Numbered from the stretch's first letter, positions 1 to 12,010 are shown. The stretch: 64,000 nt of DNA from Pontederia crassipes (GCA_030549335.1 JAUKPH010000018.1:2356001-2420000), one strand, 5' to 3'. Notes: generated by a model from the sequence alone, not told the origin. Numbers and translations: made by a program.

Positions 1-1040
1 CAACCAAATATTATTGTTATGCTTTTAAAAGGCCCAAATATATTATTGTCAGTAAGATTGTGTACTGAAATCTTATTATGAGCAGTGAAATGCGAGCAAA
101 AAAAAGTAACAATGTAATTATACCAAACAGAACATTAAATATACTTGGAAAATAATAAGTAAATGAAACTGACAAGGAGCATGATTCTATGATGGTATTT
201 ATGTCCCCGGAACAACCAGTGGCATATGATTTTATGATGTACAATTTTTTTACATATACTGTGCACTTACATTTCAGTAGATCAACTCCATTTCATTCTA
301 TAGAAATCATCTACTCCAAGACATGAAGAAACTAGAAGACAGATTCAGAAAACTAATACTTTGTGCAAAAAAAATTTGAACTAAGAATCAGACCAAGAAC
401 AGGGGTTAATTGAACAACTATTGTCCCATACAGTTCAAATTTATGATACAGAAATCTAAAAGCAAAATGTGAGTAGAAAAAAGAGGATCAACTGTCAATG
501 TTTGAACTAAGTCAGACCAAGAATAGGAGTTAATTGAACAACTGTCATGATGAATCTGTTTCTAATTTCCAAAGTTTGTCCAATAAAGTTCAAATTACTG
601 ATACAGAAATCTAAAAGCAGAATATGAGTAAAAAAAAAGAGGAGCAGACTTTGTGCTGAAAAAGAGGGAATTTTAATTTTAGTGTATTGTTCAAACTATA
701 CAACTAACTACAATTATAACAGAGATACAAGAACTCGTTGTAAATCTGCATACAAGTCCAGTTTTAGCTTATCTGTATGAACAGATTCTGATAATCATCA
801 AAAGAAGCAATAACCACTAGATGCCATCCTAAAACAAGAAGATCAGTGTTACAACCTGATTTCATATCAAACAAATTTTAGGTTCCCTAGAAATAATTTT
901 AGAATTCAGTCAATGCTTTAGAAATAATTTTGGAATACTTTGATAAAAGAACAAGTTCACGTACACATTGAAAGTTATATGCTAAAGTCAGGAAATAAAG
1001 AAGAAGAAAAAAGGAGAGCACATAGATAATTGATAACAAT
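1..1040. other. AT-rich noncoding stretch with an imperfect direct repeat
   Basis: No gene recognised. A block starting near 378 is repeated imperfectly from about 504: both carry gaactaa..cagaccaagaa, then ttaattgaacaact, then gatacagaaatctaaaagca (at 445 and 600). The second copy has about 30 extra bases in the middle. Open frames here are short and low in complexity. Confidence 0.5.
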
Positions 1041-1082
1041 ACCAAAAAATGGGAATTCACTCTACTCGGATGAGGACTAAAA

Positions 1083-1430
1083 AAATGGTTGGCCCCTGTG
1101 TGCACAGGGAGTCAGGGTGTGCGCCGACGACCAACGCAGGGGTCGCCGGCGACCAACGCAGGGGTCGCCGACGACCAACGCAGGGGTTGCCGGCGGCAGC
1201 CTGCACGTACGGGCCCCTGCGCGCCGGCCGCACAAAGAAGAAAACAAAAAAAGGGCCACCGGCATGAAACCAAGCTCCCCGCCTAGTGGCCTGAGACGAA
1301 CCCTGCCAACGATGGCAGGGGTCGCTGGTTGGCCCTTGAGCGCACAGGGAGTTGGGGCGCGCGTCGGCGACCAACGTAGGGGTCGCCGGCGGCAGCCTGT
1401 GCGTACAAGCCCTTGCGCGCAGAAGAAAAC
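1083..1430. repeat. GC-rich minisatellite and internal duplication
   Basis: A GC-rich island in AT-rich DNA. A 24-bp unit with core gaccaacgcaggggtcgccg is repeated three times from about 1125 to 1195. A larger segment starting gttggcccctg (about 1088) recurs diverged from about 1330, again ending in a gaccaacgtaggggtcgccg unit plus a ggcagcctg tail. Overlapping long frames on both strands are by-products of the repeat and the lack of stops in GC-rich DNA. Confidence 0.7.
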
Positions 1431-1489
1431 GAATAAAATGTCAAAAAAACGAATGGAAAAAGTAGGAAAAGTGGAAGAATGATGCACCT

Positions 1490-1700
1490 GAAGCCCTGAA
1501 GAATCTTTGTGGTCTCGATCCAAAAATGTCGAAGAGGAGCAAAAATATCTTTGAGGTCTCGATCCAAAAACGTCGAAGAGGAGCAAAAATGTCAAAGAGG
1601 GAAAGAGGGAAGAGGGAAGAGGGAAGAGGGAAATGTCGTTTAGGGTTTTAGGGAAAGAGGGAAAGAGGAAAAGGGGGAAATTTTGAGAGGAAAGAGGGAA
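1490..1700. repeat. 46-bp tandem unit followed by purine-rich GGGAAGA tract
   Basis: The unit ggtctcgatccaaaaa..gtcgaagaggagcaaaaat occurs twice in tandem (about 1511 and 1556). It runs into a purine-only stretch of repeated agaggga units up to about 1690. No coding potential is seen. It adjoins the GC-rich minisatellite and may belong to the same unclassified repeat. Confidence 0.65.
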
Positions 1701-1986
1701 AGTATTTTTTATTTAGAAAAATATTTTAAAATTATACTTAATAATTAAATAATATTTATAAAATATTTTTGATTACTTAATAAGCATAAAAATATTTTAA
1801 AATTATATTATGTTTTTAGAACTTTTTCAATTTATTATATCATTAATGAATACTTATAAAATATTTTTTTGCAAAATGTTTCTTTTAATATTTACTTATA
1901 AAAATTGTGAATTATTCTTACTTTCATTAGTTTATTGTAATCCGCACCACACGGGTCGGCTAAACCAAAGCTCAAACCCGTCTAGG

Positions 1987-2057
1987 TTTCGGGGGCGCTG
2001 CCCCCGAACCCCCGCCCGCTCACCGCCGTCGGGGGGCGCTGCCCCCCGAACCCCCCT
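1987..2057. repeat. Two GC-rich hairpins gggggcgctgccccc
   Basis: Two near-identical perfect stem-loops, ggggg-cgctg-ccccc at about 1991-2005 and gggggg-cgctg-cccccc at about 2031-2047, each followed by gaacccccc. They stand out against flanks that are mostly A and T. A terminal or LTR-like part of a transposon is possible; the family is not recognised. Confidence 0.6.
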
Positions 2058-2539
2058 TTTGTCAGTACACCAGCAGCACAAGTAATTGGGTAATACTCAA
2101 ATTCTCCTAAGCTCACGGGTCTTGAAGTATTCGCCAACTTCAACAATTATATATATAGGGTAAAATACACATGTGTCATAGGTGTTTCGACGTATGAATG
2201 CGGAGCAGATCTCCACCATTCAGTAAGAGATCCATGGCCAATGATGGCAACGAATACCCACACATGGTTCGTCATGTTCCCAAGCAATGATCATCGTGTT
2301 CGAGTGCGACACAACCACTTTATTAAATTTTCTATTATAGTTTTCACATTAACCTTAAAAATCTTGAGAGTTATTTCAATTATTAAATAAGAAAATAAAA
2401 TCATTTCACTTTTGATGATCAATTATTGATTCCAAAATATTGTTGTACAAACGTCTAGCCATTATAAGCAAAAGAAATTATAACTAAAGTAGATAGTATA
2501 AATGATTGTAAAAAAATTATCGCAAGTCAGTAGTATGTA

Positions 2540-3190
2540 ATTTTTAATGTTAAAATTTGAGACAAAATAGAGACACATTAGCGTCAATTTAAGGACAGAT
2601 TAGTTACAGATTAGAAATAGATTAGTATCATAGTTTAGGGATAAATTAGTTACAGATTTATTACAATATACCAACTTATATTAATGGTCGTAATTTCCAT
2701 CTTATTTTTTGTGGAGATGGTGCACTAAATATGTCTCAAATATGTAGTAAATTTGTAACTGTTAGCAACAAAATTTGAGACAAAGTAGAGATAAATTAGT
2801 GTCAGATTTTAGGGACAGATTAGTTACAATATACTGACTGACATTAGGGACCGTAATGTCTGTACTTAATATGGTCACAGACTTGTCACTATATTATTAG
2901 TTAGATTTGTGAAGACGGTGCACTAAACGTGTCCCAAATATGTAGTAAATGTGTAACTGTTAGCGACATACCTAAGACAAATTAGAGACCGATTAGTGTC
3001 AGTATATAGTGACGGATTTGTTACAGCTTGACTACGATACGTCGACTAATTTTAGTGACCATAATTTCCGTAGTTAATGTGGACACAATTGCGTCACTAT
3101 ATCGTCAGTTTAATTTGTGGAGATGATGCACTAAATGTGTTTCAAATCTGTCACTAATCTGTCACTAACTGTGACAATATTGCTACGGAA
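2540..3190. repeat. Degenerate ~205-bp tandem repeat, about three copies
   Basis: Markers recur at steady spacing: gagacaaa.tagaga at about 2560, 2770 and 2972, and gtggagatgatgcactaaa-type blocks at about 2711, 2913 and 3117. The period is therefore about 203-210 bp over three copies. Units are diverged by substitution. The tgacgg/ttagtgac words resemble CACTA subterminal repeats, but no ends were found. Confidence 0.65.
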
Positions 3191-3235
3191 TATGGAGTCG
3201 CTAAAATCTGTAGCTAATAGCTCAAATTCTTGTAG

Positions 3236-3412
3236 TATACATACACATACACATATACTCATAGACATATACATATACATACACATTTGTACACATATAC
3301 ATATACATACATATACATATATATATACATATACATATACATGCATATACATATAAATATACATATAAATATACATACATATATACATATACATACACAT
3401 ATACATTTAATC
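3236..3412. repeat. Compound acatat microsatellite
   Basis: About 175 bp built from acatat/acacat words. The Tyr/Ile/His-rich frames on both strands across it are low-complexity artefacts. Confidence 0.85.
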
Positions 3413-4180
3413 AATTTATAGTTAATAAATAACTTAAAGTTTGGTGCCACACCAGCATCGCAATAGTGAAAGAGAAACGTTTTAAAAGAGAAAAAAAAAC
3501 AATTAAAAGCACATTTGGCATGCATAGTCGATCTATATGATTTTTTTCATTATTATCAAGACGTTGGAAGAATTTCAAAAATCTTACAGAATACTAAATT
3601 AAAATAAAATGAATTTAACTATAGCATTCTTTAATTAAGCTGACATGTTTTATCACTTCAATCAATATTATCGTATTCCTTAATCAATCCAACGACAACG
3701 CTTTTAATTTTATTTAGGAATGATAATATCGTTTAGTATAATCATTTGTGGATTTTTTCCATATCTCCATTATGTGCATAACTACTTATGATGTTGTATC
3801 TAATTGAATTAACCTTCTACTTATTGATAAGAAAATAGTACAAAAATAACTTCCTTGCAAATATTGACTAAATTTTTGTGTATTGGATAAAAAAAACCAC
3901 TTTTCAAATTTTGTTTAAATTTAGTTTAAACATTTTTATTGAATTAAAAATATCAAATTTCAATCTTTCTGTACAAATATCATTATGTCATGGTGTGATA
4001 AATTTATATGGATAAGTGGAAACTACACGTACAATAATATTTATACTTATACATACATATCTGAATAGAAAATAAGTTTACTATAAATGCCTATTTTTTG
4101 TTATTTTTAAATAATATTTTTTTATATTTCAGAATAGCAATCATTAATCACTCACATAAAAGTACATAATATATTGCCTC
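3413..4180. other. AT-rich intergenic DNA
   Basis: Nothing recognised: no frame of useful length and no clear repeat. Confidence 0.5.
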
Positions 4181-4520
4181 CACCTTAGGGGAGGCCTCAC
4201 CACCACCCCCCCCCCCCCCCCCCCCCCACCTTTGGCCCTCTTTCCCTACGTGTACGTGGGCCGAGTAGGGAAAAAGAGTGTGTGGGAGGGGGGCGTTGCC
4301 CCCTTTTTTTTAATTTTAATTATTATATTTTTAATTTTAATATTATTTTATAATGATGCCACATCGGTGATTTGCTCATGTGGAGGAAAGAAAAATAAGC
4401 TGCATGGATGCCACGTCGACACCACAATCGAAAAATGACGGATTGTGAGTAAAAAAAGACATTTGATGAAAAAAAGTTAATAGTTAGAGCACAACCTAGT
4501 TACAAAATAAAGTTGGATCA
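4181..4520. repeat. Dispersed repeat copy A (poly-C, GC-rich head, conserved tail)
   Basis: Begins with a GC-rich block that holds an uninterrupted run of more than 20 C (about 4206-4227). An AT-rich ttttaattttaat stretch follows, then a tail with gatgccacatcggtga, gccacgtcgacacc and acaaaataaagttgga. The same order of blocks is found at 7320-7745, so the two are probably copies of one element. Family unknown. Confidence 0.5.
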
Positions 4521-5029
4521 TAGAGTTGAAAATGAGCAATGTTGGAGGGAAATTTACCTTATTTTTATGCATAAAAAATAGTATTTATACAACCATAAGT
4601 AATTACTATATTAGATGTGAATAATTTTATTAATAGAATGAGATGGAAGTCACAAGGGTTAGCTGGATGGAAATATCAACAAATAAAAAATATGTATACT
4701 TTTATTTTTCAATATAATAAAATAATATAAAAACTTGAGAAAATGATAGTGGAAAAGAATTTTAAAGAATAATAAAAATATTAAGAATAAAAAAATAATA
4801 GTAGTTGATAATTAAAGTAATTAAACATGTCAATATAGTCAAGTCCAATTTTACTTATCTACTGACCCAATATAGCTATAATTGGATTGGTTCGTCGACT
4901 CATTAAGTGATCAGTATAGGACAATGAACACCCCTCCACCTAATAGAAGATTCAATCATTGAAATTGCATGTGGCTAATTAATAACTAGGGTGAAGAAAT
5001 TAATATTTTTTTGAAAATGTGTAAACTTA

Positions 5030-5598
5030 TTTAAATTGCACATGTCATGAGAATTTAACCTTTTTGGATAATGAAGTAAAATTTTCATAAACAATGGCAT
5101 TAAATATTGCATAATGGTATAAGGAATACCTAATTGAATTAGTTATTGTTTATCTATAAAAATGAATATGATATTGTTAATGCAATTAATTTCATATATT
5201 GACCTATAATGTTACTGGAAAAATCTTGGTATTGATTTAACAACGTTGAATTTGGCTGGAGAACATTTTTCTAGATATACAAAATATAAAGCGGAGAAAA
5301 GAGAATGATAATAGCTTTTTTTTTTGTAAGAGAATGCTAATAGTTTGATGACTTTGAACCAGACTATTTAATTATTTTATATTACTAGTATAACGCAACA
5401 CCTATAATAGTATTATTACTTATTACCTTATAAGAAACTGATTAAAACAAAAAAATCAAATAACTTGTTACTTTAAGAAAAATGAATGTTGGGAAAATCA
5501 ATATGCATATCAGTTAACAAAAAAAAATCCGAATTGTATTAAATTAACAATAGAGCATTACATGTACTAATGCTAAAATAAGCACTTTTTGAGAAAGA
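5030..5598. repeat. Upstream flank of SPH1, duplicated at SPH3
   Basis: Around 5065-5110 the sequence ggataatgaagtaaaattt..cataaacaatggcat matches gataataaggtaaagtgg..cataaacaacggcac at about 25040-25075, at a similar distance upstream of SPH3. This indicates that the SPH duplication carried roughly 0.8 kb of 5' DNA. Confidence 0.5.
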
Positions 5599-5780
5599 GG
5601 TATCTGACCATTTATGGCCCAATAAATGTGACACCTATGAGCTTTACGTATATCTATATCTACTTATATATTTAAGGTATCTGACCATTAATGGCCCAAT
5701 AAATGTAACAGCTATGAACTTTTTTTGTATATGTATATTATCTATCTGTCTATCTATTTAGGGTATGTGATCATTAGTTT
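5599..5780 (+). promoter_or_regulatory. Direct repeats in the SPH1 promoter
   Basis: A ~47-bp block (ggtatctgaccatt..atggcccaataaatgt..) occurs at 5599-5645 and 5677-5723, with a degraded third start (gggtatgtgatcatta) at 5761. The spacing is about 78-84 bp. The array lies 75-255 bp upstream of the SPH1 start codon and contains CCAAT-like ccaataaat. Any regulatory role is inference from position. Confidence 0.5.
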
Positions 5781-5800
5781 TTTCTATCTATCTATCTATC

Positions 5801-5807
5801 TATATAA
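5801..5807 (+). promoter_or_regulatory. Putative TATA box of SPH1
   Basis: tatataa, 55 bp upstream of the SPH1 ATG, directly after a (tatc)n tract. SPH2 has a TATA-like tract at nearly the same distance from its ATG. Confidence 0.55.
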
Positions 5808-5855
5808 CATTCACATCGCAAAGTTTTTTCTTCTATTTCGATTTGAAAAAAAACA

Positions 5856-6290
5856 ATGAATTTCTCAAATAGTAGAAATTTTTGCATTTCCATCTTATGG
5901 TTCCTTTCTCTGCTCATGATCTCATCCAATGTTGTCGTATGTCAGGATCAACTTGTTCACATGAACATTACAAATGTTTTGGGAACGGGAATCCCGTTAC
6001 ATGTTCATTGTAAATCCAAAGATGATGACATGGGTTATCATGACTTGGACTTTAACGAATCTCTCACTTGGGAGTTCTTTCCCAACATCATCATTCATAA
6101 CACACTGTTTTGGTGCAGCATGCAGTGGAAGAGTGCCACAGGGTGGGTCGCCGGAAGCTTTGAGGTTTATGATGAGAAAACTGATCTGAACAAGTGTCAC
6201 ATAGCGTGCTTATGGAGTATCCAAGTGGATGGAGCTTACGTTTATGATCAGCGTACACAGCAACTTGTACTAGTGCATAAGTGGTGGTAA
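5856..6290 (+). CDS. SPH1: S-protein homologue (plant self-incompatibility S1 family), secreted
   Basis: An intronless 144-residue small secreted protein of the plant self-incompatibility S1 family (PF05938). Founding members are poppy stigma S proteins; most homologues have no known function and are thought to be extracellular ligands. Residues 1-30 form a hydrophobic signal peptide. Four family cysteines are present: C52 (HCKSKDDD), C87 (LFWCSMQW), C114 and C118 (KCHIAC). The frame ends in the typical HKWW. N37 and N67 sit in N-glycosylation sequons. Length is normal for the family. The ATG is supported by the signal peptide right behind it, a TATA box 55 bp upstream and an aataaa signal 55 bp after the stop. 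SPH2 and SPH3 are paralogues. It looks intact. Confidence 0.93.
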   Translation: MNFSNSRNFCISILWFLSLLMISSNVVVCQDQLVHMNITNVLGTGIPLHVHCKSKDDDMGYHDLDFNESLTWEFFPNIIIHNTLFWCSMQWKSATGWVAGSFEVYDEKTDLNKCHIACLWSIQVDGAYVYDQRTQQLVLVHKWW

Positions 6291-6344
6291 CATATATGTA
6301 TTTCTTTAGGTTGTGCACCTAAAAATCTTGAATGTTCAATTTCA

Positions 6345-6350
6345 AATAAA
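6345..6350 (+). terminator. Polyadenylation signal of SPH1
   Basis: aataaa within ttcaaataaaatttg. Aligned with the SPH2 and SPH3 3' ends, the caaataaaa word is shared by all three genes. Confidence 0.6.
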
Positions 6351-6456
6351 ATTTGCTTTATTTCTTTCATATCACGAGACCTTGTATGTTTATGACGATT
6401 AGTATGTTAATAAAAGCTTTTCGTAATTGTTGGATATATATATATATATATATTTT

Positions 6457-6548
6457 CATGATACAACATGATATGGAACTTTTCTCAATTCATGATACAA
6501 CATGATATGGAACTTTTCTCAATTCATGATACAACATGATATGGAACG
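6457..6548. repeat. 34-bp tandem repeat, 2.7 copies
   Basis: Units start at 6457, 6491 and 6525, each catgatacaacatgatatgg followed by aacttttctcaatt. The first two are identical and the third is partial with one change. It follows a (ta)n tract 3' of SPH1. Confidence 0.9.
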
Positions 6549-7310
6549 TTTTCTTTGTGCATGGGTAAAAATGCATATATTTTCTGTGTACGTAAACATA
6601 CTTATTTTGGATAGCTATTTCACAATAAAGTCAAAGTGGTATACTACTTTATTAAATTTCGCAATTTGATCGGAAATTCTATTTAAGGACAAACCTGATT
6701 ACAATTTTTTTTGTACATTAACTAAACAATTATTTAAAAATAGACACCTATTATAACTTACTGATGTATACCTATGTACTCAGTAATATTAGTAACCATA
6801 CATGTGCACATTCACAATTTGACTTTAGAATTTTATATATACGGCCATAAAGTTTGATAATTTATGCAAAAATGATAGAGGCTCAATAAACTCATATTGT
6901 AAACCTTTTAGGATCGAAACGACACCAAAAAGCGGGAGGGCTGTATGGGGGTAAACTAATGACAAGAGTCACAAGAAAAAATAGAGGGGTGGACGATATG
7001 GAACCTTGTTCTGCTTCTATTGTTGGATTATAATTTTTATGCCTTATTTTTATGTTTGATAATGACAAACTATATTAAGATAATTGTAAAAAAATATTAA
7101 AGATAGTCATATGGACGGAGAATTATGCTTGACTATTGCCCCTTTATGATGATATAATATTGTATGTATGTAAGATGGCATTGATAAAATAAATGAGCAT
7201 TTAGGAGAAGTGATCATTTCATGTAAGGTCCCAAAATCACCTTTGACATGTAGCTAGACCTAACATGAGAAACACTACCAACTATGCAATACTTTCAGTT
7301 AGATGTTAGA
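6549..7310. other. Intergenic AT-rich DNA
   Basis: No gene, RNA gene or clear transposon end recognised. Confidence 0.45.
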
Positions 7311-7319
7311 CTTTTACTC

Positions 7320-7745
7320 TCTCTTTGAATAAGCGGGCGGCGACATCGCAGAGGGGGTGGGGGCACGAGGCCCCCCTCCAAGCGTGCCGGCGAGGAGAAA
7401 GGGGAGGTCCCCCCCTCCCCGCACCAGCAAGGAGAAAAGGGGGGCCTCGCCCCACCTCTGTGACCCCCTCGGTGGTCACAAGAGAGGAGTGATGCTCTCT
7501 CGTGGTATTTTTTATTTTTAAATTTTTTTAATATTGTCACATCAATGAATGTTTACGTGAAAAGAAGAGAAGATGTCATGTCAGCGCCACATCTGCACGA
7601 CATCAGCTTCGCGACCGGAAGACGAGTGATAGTAGGTAAAGAGGGCATCGGGTGAAACAAATTAAAAGATGGAGGGTATTCGTGCTACAAAGTGAAGTTG
7701 GAGGGTATAACTGATCAAACTTTAAAATTGGAGGACATGATATTA
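7320..7745. repeat. Dispersed repeat copy B
   Basis: GC-rich head (about 7330-7480) with repeated ggggaggtcccccc/ggggggcctcgcccc words, then an AT-rich link, then a tail with attgtcacatcaatga, agcgccacatct and gctacaaagtgaagttggag. The order of parts matches copy A at 4181-4520, with a longer head and better-preserved tail here. Confidence 0.5.
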
Positions 7746-9560
7746 TTTTTCCAGTATAAGTCATATTGTCAATAACATCAATAGCTAAGGCGAAAGTTTA
7801 AAAAATAAATACACGTTTATGACAAAATAGCTAAATTCCATGGTAACAATATTCTAGGACCACTCCATGTGCACATGACTATCTCATACATCATCAATCG
7901 CTTGAGCTCACATTGATTGTTCTAATCACTTGCAAGATCAATGCAAGGGACCAATAGCCTGTGAGCTTCACAGTTCAATAGGTGGATAATAAACTAATAA
8001 ATAAATAATAACAATAACGAAGCATGGGTTAGTGTAATTATAATCATAATCATCAATGAGATAATTGATAGAGTGAAAATCAATGCAATATTTTGATAAG
8101 AATAAGTGGAACAGACAATGTTATACTTTGAGTATAATTAATAAAACATCAATATTAATGGAAAAATCAATTCTATACTTTGGGCGTAATTAATGGAATA
8201 AATCAATGTCATGCTCTGCTTAGATTCAATAAGTGAAACAATACTATGCTCTGAATGAAATCAATATAATTGATCATATAGTTCAATGCTCTCTATTAGT
8301 GGTACATTTATGCAATGCATCACCTCTATGCAATGTCTATGAACATTTGGTTACTGTGAGGTGCCATGTACTTCATTAGTGACCAATGATTGTACACACC
8401 ACAATAAGTCATCCTCACTAAAGGAGAGGGTTATATTTCGTCACACAATGGAGAGAAATCAAGCAACAGGACAAGTCTGAACCTATGCCCCAACGATACG
8501 ATGCTATGCAATGATCTCCTGTCAATTCATGGGTACCCAAGTTTTTATCTTTATTAATTAATTAAGTTCTCATTTTTGCCCTAATTGGGACTTCATATCA
8601 TATTATGCAATGCAATGCTTTGGATAAGAATTAAATGGACATCAGATGATGTATCAATAATAGTATAATAATCAGATAAGAATGTAACACATCACATAAT
8701 TCAGTGGAACCTGAGCTGGATTGGGTCGGACATGGGTCGGGTTTTGTGGTTGCTTTTGTATCAGACGTGGCTATTCTGACGAAACTATGGACACGGCCAC
8801 TCGATTTTAAAGGTGGTTTTGCCATAATAAACCTCTTAAAATTGCACTATTTACATGGAACGATTCCTCTATAATCATAGACGATGCACTGACTCTAATT
8901 GGACCCTAAAATCATGCAAATCTATTATTAAAATTGATCCAATGATCCACCTACCTCTGCGTGGCTTACTCTGCTATTTGGTTTCCTTCTCCTCGTTCTT
9001 CTTCCTCTATGCTTGAACCTAGAAGGTGCGTCCATGCTCTTTGTTCCTGTGTTGTCTTGACTTGTCCTGTTGCACTCCAGCGTGGTCTTGGCGTCGTCCC
9101 TACCATGTTCTCTAGTGAGTGGTGGCGCCTTGTTGCACAAGAGGGATGATGAGAGGAGGGCAGACACATATGGTTAGAGGGAGTATCATGGTTGGAAGAA
9201 AAGTTTATATATGATAGGGGTTAAGAGATTATGTTAGTTATATATTTCCAAAGGAACTCCAATTCTGATTTAATTTTCAATTGAAGTTTGATTTTATCTT
9301 TAGATTAGATTTTTTGTTTGGCCAGGTGTTACAACATCGGGTTCACCGACCCATGCAAGCAATCAAGGTCTTATTGTCGATCAATTTGAGGATGAAGGTA
9401 GGCATTCTGAAGTATTGATCGACTAAACTAAGACTTGAAATCACAACATGAATTGTGGACATTATGTACAATAGCAATTTCAGCATATGAACATACTATT
9501 GTTGGTTCAACTAATCAACTAATACATATTTGAAGAACAATGTGAATGAGATCAGTTGAG
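7746..9560. other. Intergenic DNA, probably repeat-derived
   Basis: Contains several near-repeated phrases (aatcaatgcaata, aatcaatgtcatgctctg, atactatgctctgaa) between about 8070 and 8260, suggesting an old repeat. No protein domain or paired LTR could be identified. Short frames at 8928-9169 overlap on both strands and look spurious. Confidence 0.4.
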
Positions 9561-9779
9561 GGATTCATTGTAAGGTAAAGATTTTTTTTCTGCTTTGGGA
9601 TCTACACAATTTAATTGGATTACTTGCAAAATCTCTCATGAAATTTGGGGTAGACTTTTGATTACTTATGATTGTACAGATAAGGTAAAATAATCTAGAC
9701 TTAATATTTCGAACCGTCAATTTTTTTATGATTGATGATGATGTCATTAGTAATATGCTTGTTCATTTTAACAATATTG

Positions 9780-10490
9780 TGGATGGTGTAATCTCTTTGG
9801 GTGAGCAAAGGACCAACAACTAAAAGATGAGGAACTTCTTAAATCCTTATCTTTTAGATGACACACAAATAGGATTGTGATATGATAAAAGTACTTGAAC
9901 AAATTGGAGTTTGATCACTTGATTGGTCTCTCCTTATCTATGATCCTGGCATGAAGGAAGATCAATAAGCAATAGAAAGACATGAACAAATTGGAGTTTG
10001 ATGACTTCATTGGTCTCTTCTTATTTATGAGCATGGCATGAAGGAAGACGAATCAGCAACCTCAACAAGAAAGAAGAAAATTGGCATTGAAATCTAACAA
10101 AATTGAAGGAAGCTCAAGTGATGAAAATGAAAGAAAAACTATGACGTATGCAAAGAAGTTAGACAAATATGTGAAAATAACAAAAAAAGAGGACTAAAAA
10201 ATGGAATTGTCATCCTCAAAGAATCAAGTGACATACTTTGCATGAAAACAAATTGGTCCACTAGGAGAAAGTGTCTAAATATTGCCAAGAAGGAAAAAAA
10301 GAGTGTAAGAAGTGGAAGAAGAGGAAAAAGAAGACACTTCTTGTCAGTTGGGAAAAAAGCGATGGTGAGAACTTTTGTTCATCCCAAAGTGACAAGGAAG
10401 AAGTATACCTTTGCCTTATGGAGGTACATTCAAACTCATCTTATGATTTTAATGATGATTTTTTTTATATGTACATGAGTTTATAATGCT
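9780..10490 (+). pseudogene. Ty1/Copia gag remnant
   Basis: A broken frame resembling the gag polyprotein of plant Copia elements. Around 9960-10060 it reads NKLEFDDFIGLFLFMSM, like the gag helix that precedes a Lys-rich linker. At 10271-10486 another frame gives CQEGKKECKKWKKRKKKTLL followed by an acidic stretch and EEVYLCLMEV, the pattern downstream of the gag zinc knuckle; the CCHC residues themselves are degraded. Several stops and frame changes lie between. A ~75-bp piece (tgaacaaattggagtttgat..) is duplicated at about 9896 and 9980. No LTRs, integrase or RT were found nearby. It is not functional. Confidence 0.55.
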
Positions 10491-11475
10491 TGTCAAAAAA
10501 TATAGACATTTGATCTAGGAACACAAAAACTTGGAAAAGGAATTGGAAGAATAAAAAACTTGCATTCATTTTGAAACTTGTGAAATCTTGAATAAAATTT
10601 GAACTCGAAACTTTATTTTAAATCTTTGAGTGTTTCTTTTGATGATATGAAATGGAAATGCAATCTTGAAAACTTCTCTTGATATGAAAAAAATATATTT
10701 TGATTCTTTTCAAGATGAAGTGAAAATTGAAATTCAACTTTCAAAAGCTTTCAAATGATTCTAAAATACTTGATTTTCTTTGAGGACAGGCCCTTAAACA
10801 AAAATAACTTATATTATTATTGATTTAGTCCTAAAAAGAGTGCTATGTTAGTTTTTGAACTCGTTGACCACTCATTCTCTAAACTTCATCCGACATTTGT
10901 ACTGATGACACCAATCGACCGCTCACAGTAACAAATCACCTAGTCCTCTAGAAATAATGTGACCATTGCATTTTACATATCAACCAATTGACTGCTCAGA
11001 TATATCAATGAACCAATTCACTAGGCTCAAAAAATTTCAGTTGCCTGTTGATTGCCCTACACTATTATCAGAATGAGCTAATTTTTTATTCTTTGAAAAG
11101 ATAAAAAATTATTAACAACTTTTACATTCACATGCTATTCCAAATATGAATGAAACATAATCAAACATTAACTTCAAGTTTGGTGTATAAAATAACTCAT
11201 TCATATTTAAACTATTTTTGGCATTTTAAATATAATTATAATCATTCAAAGTTTCAAAATATAATTATATGGGACATAAAATGTTTGCTCCAACATATCT
11301 AGCTCTTGTATAGTCTACTATACACACACCTCTAGTGTCTATGGTGGCACCCTAAGGTTCATTCCTTCAGCATAATCAACTCCTTGCATGTCTACCATCC
11401 TCAAATGCCTCCACTTTTATGTTGACACTCAGCGGTTCTCTCAGGTGGAACCTCTCCTCCTCCTTCCTATTCACA
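10491..11475. other. AT-rich DNA next to CACTA-1
   Basis: No gene recognised. It may be remaining Copia-derived sequence. The CT-rich stretch at 11280-11475 continues after the CACTA-1 insertion at 18223. Confidence 0.35.
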
Positions 11476-12010
11476 TGACACTATAAGAAAATTGACAATT
11501 AGCAACTCAAAGTCGGAGACGCTAGGGAGGCGCTATTACGTCTCTGTTTCAAGAGCGTCTCCTTCGCGTCTAACTAACGCCGCAAAATTGAGACGCTGGA
11601 ACTCGGTGGCTAGTGGCGTCGCACTAGAGTCAAAGATGTTGAGACGCAACTAGCGCCACATATTGACGCTATATCGATGGTATTAAGACGCGATATTTGG
11701 GACTGCGCGAAGTAGGACCGCGTCGCTAAGTCGACGCGCAAGGGGCGGTAGACCTGAGACGCCCTTCCGGCGCCCATGTGTGGCTAAGTTAGGCGCTAGT
11801 AATGCGCTATATTGACGCAAATATGATCATGCATTTGTCGCCAATGAGACACGAAGATGGCGCGAAGTGCAATATATCTAAATTAGCGTCGACATGCGTT
11901 TAGACGCTATGGTGTCGCTACATGCACATTTTTTTTACCCGCCCCAGCCTCATTTTTTTCCTTCCTACGCCATACAATTTATAATGCATCTCAAAATGCA
12001 TTGATATTCA

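Noticed and set aside
1049-1595. Several frames up to 172 residues
   Set aside because: Frames over GC-rich minisatellites on both strands; composition reflects the repeat.
3131-3525. Tyr/Met/Ile-rich frames
   Set aside because: Encoded by acatat microsatellite.
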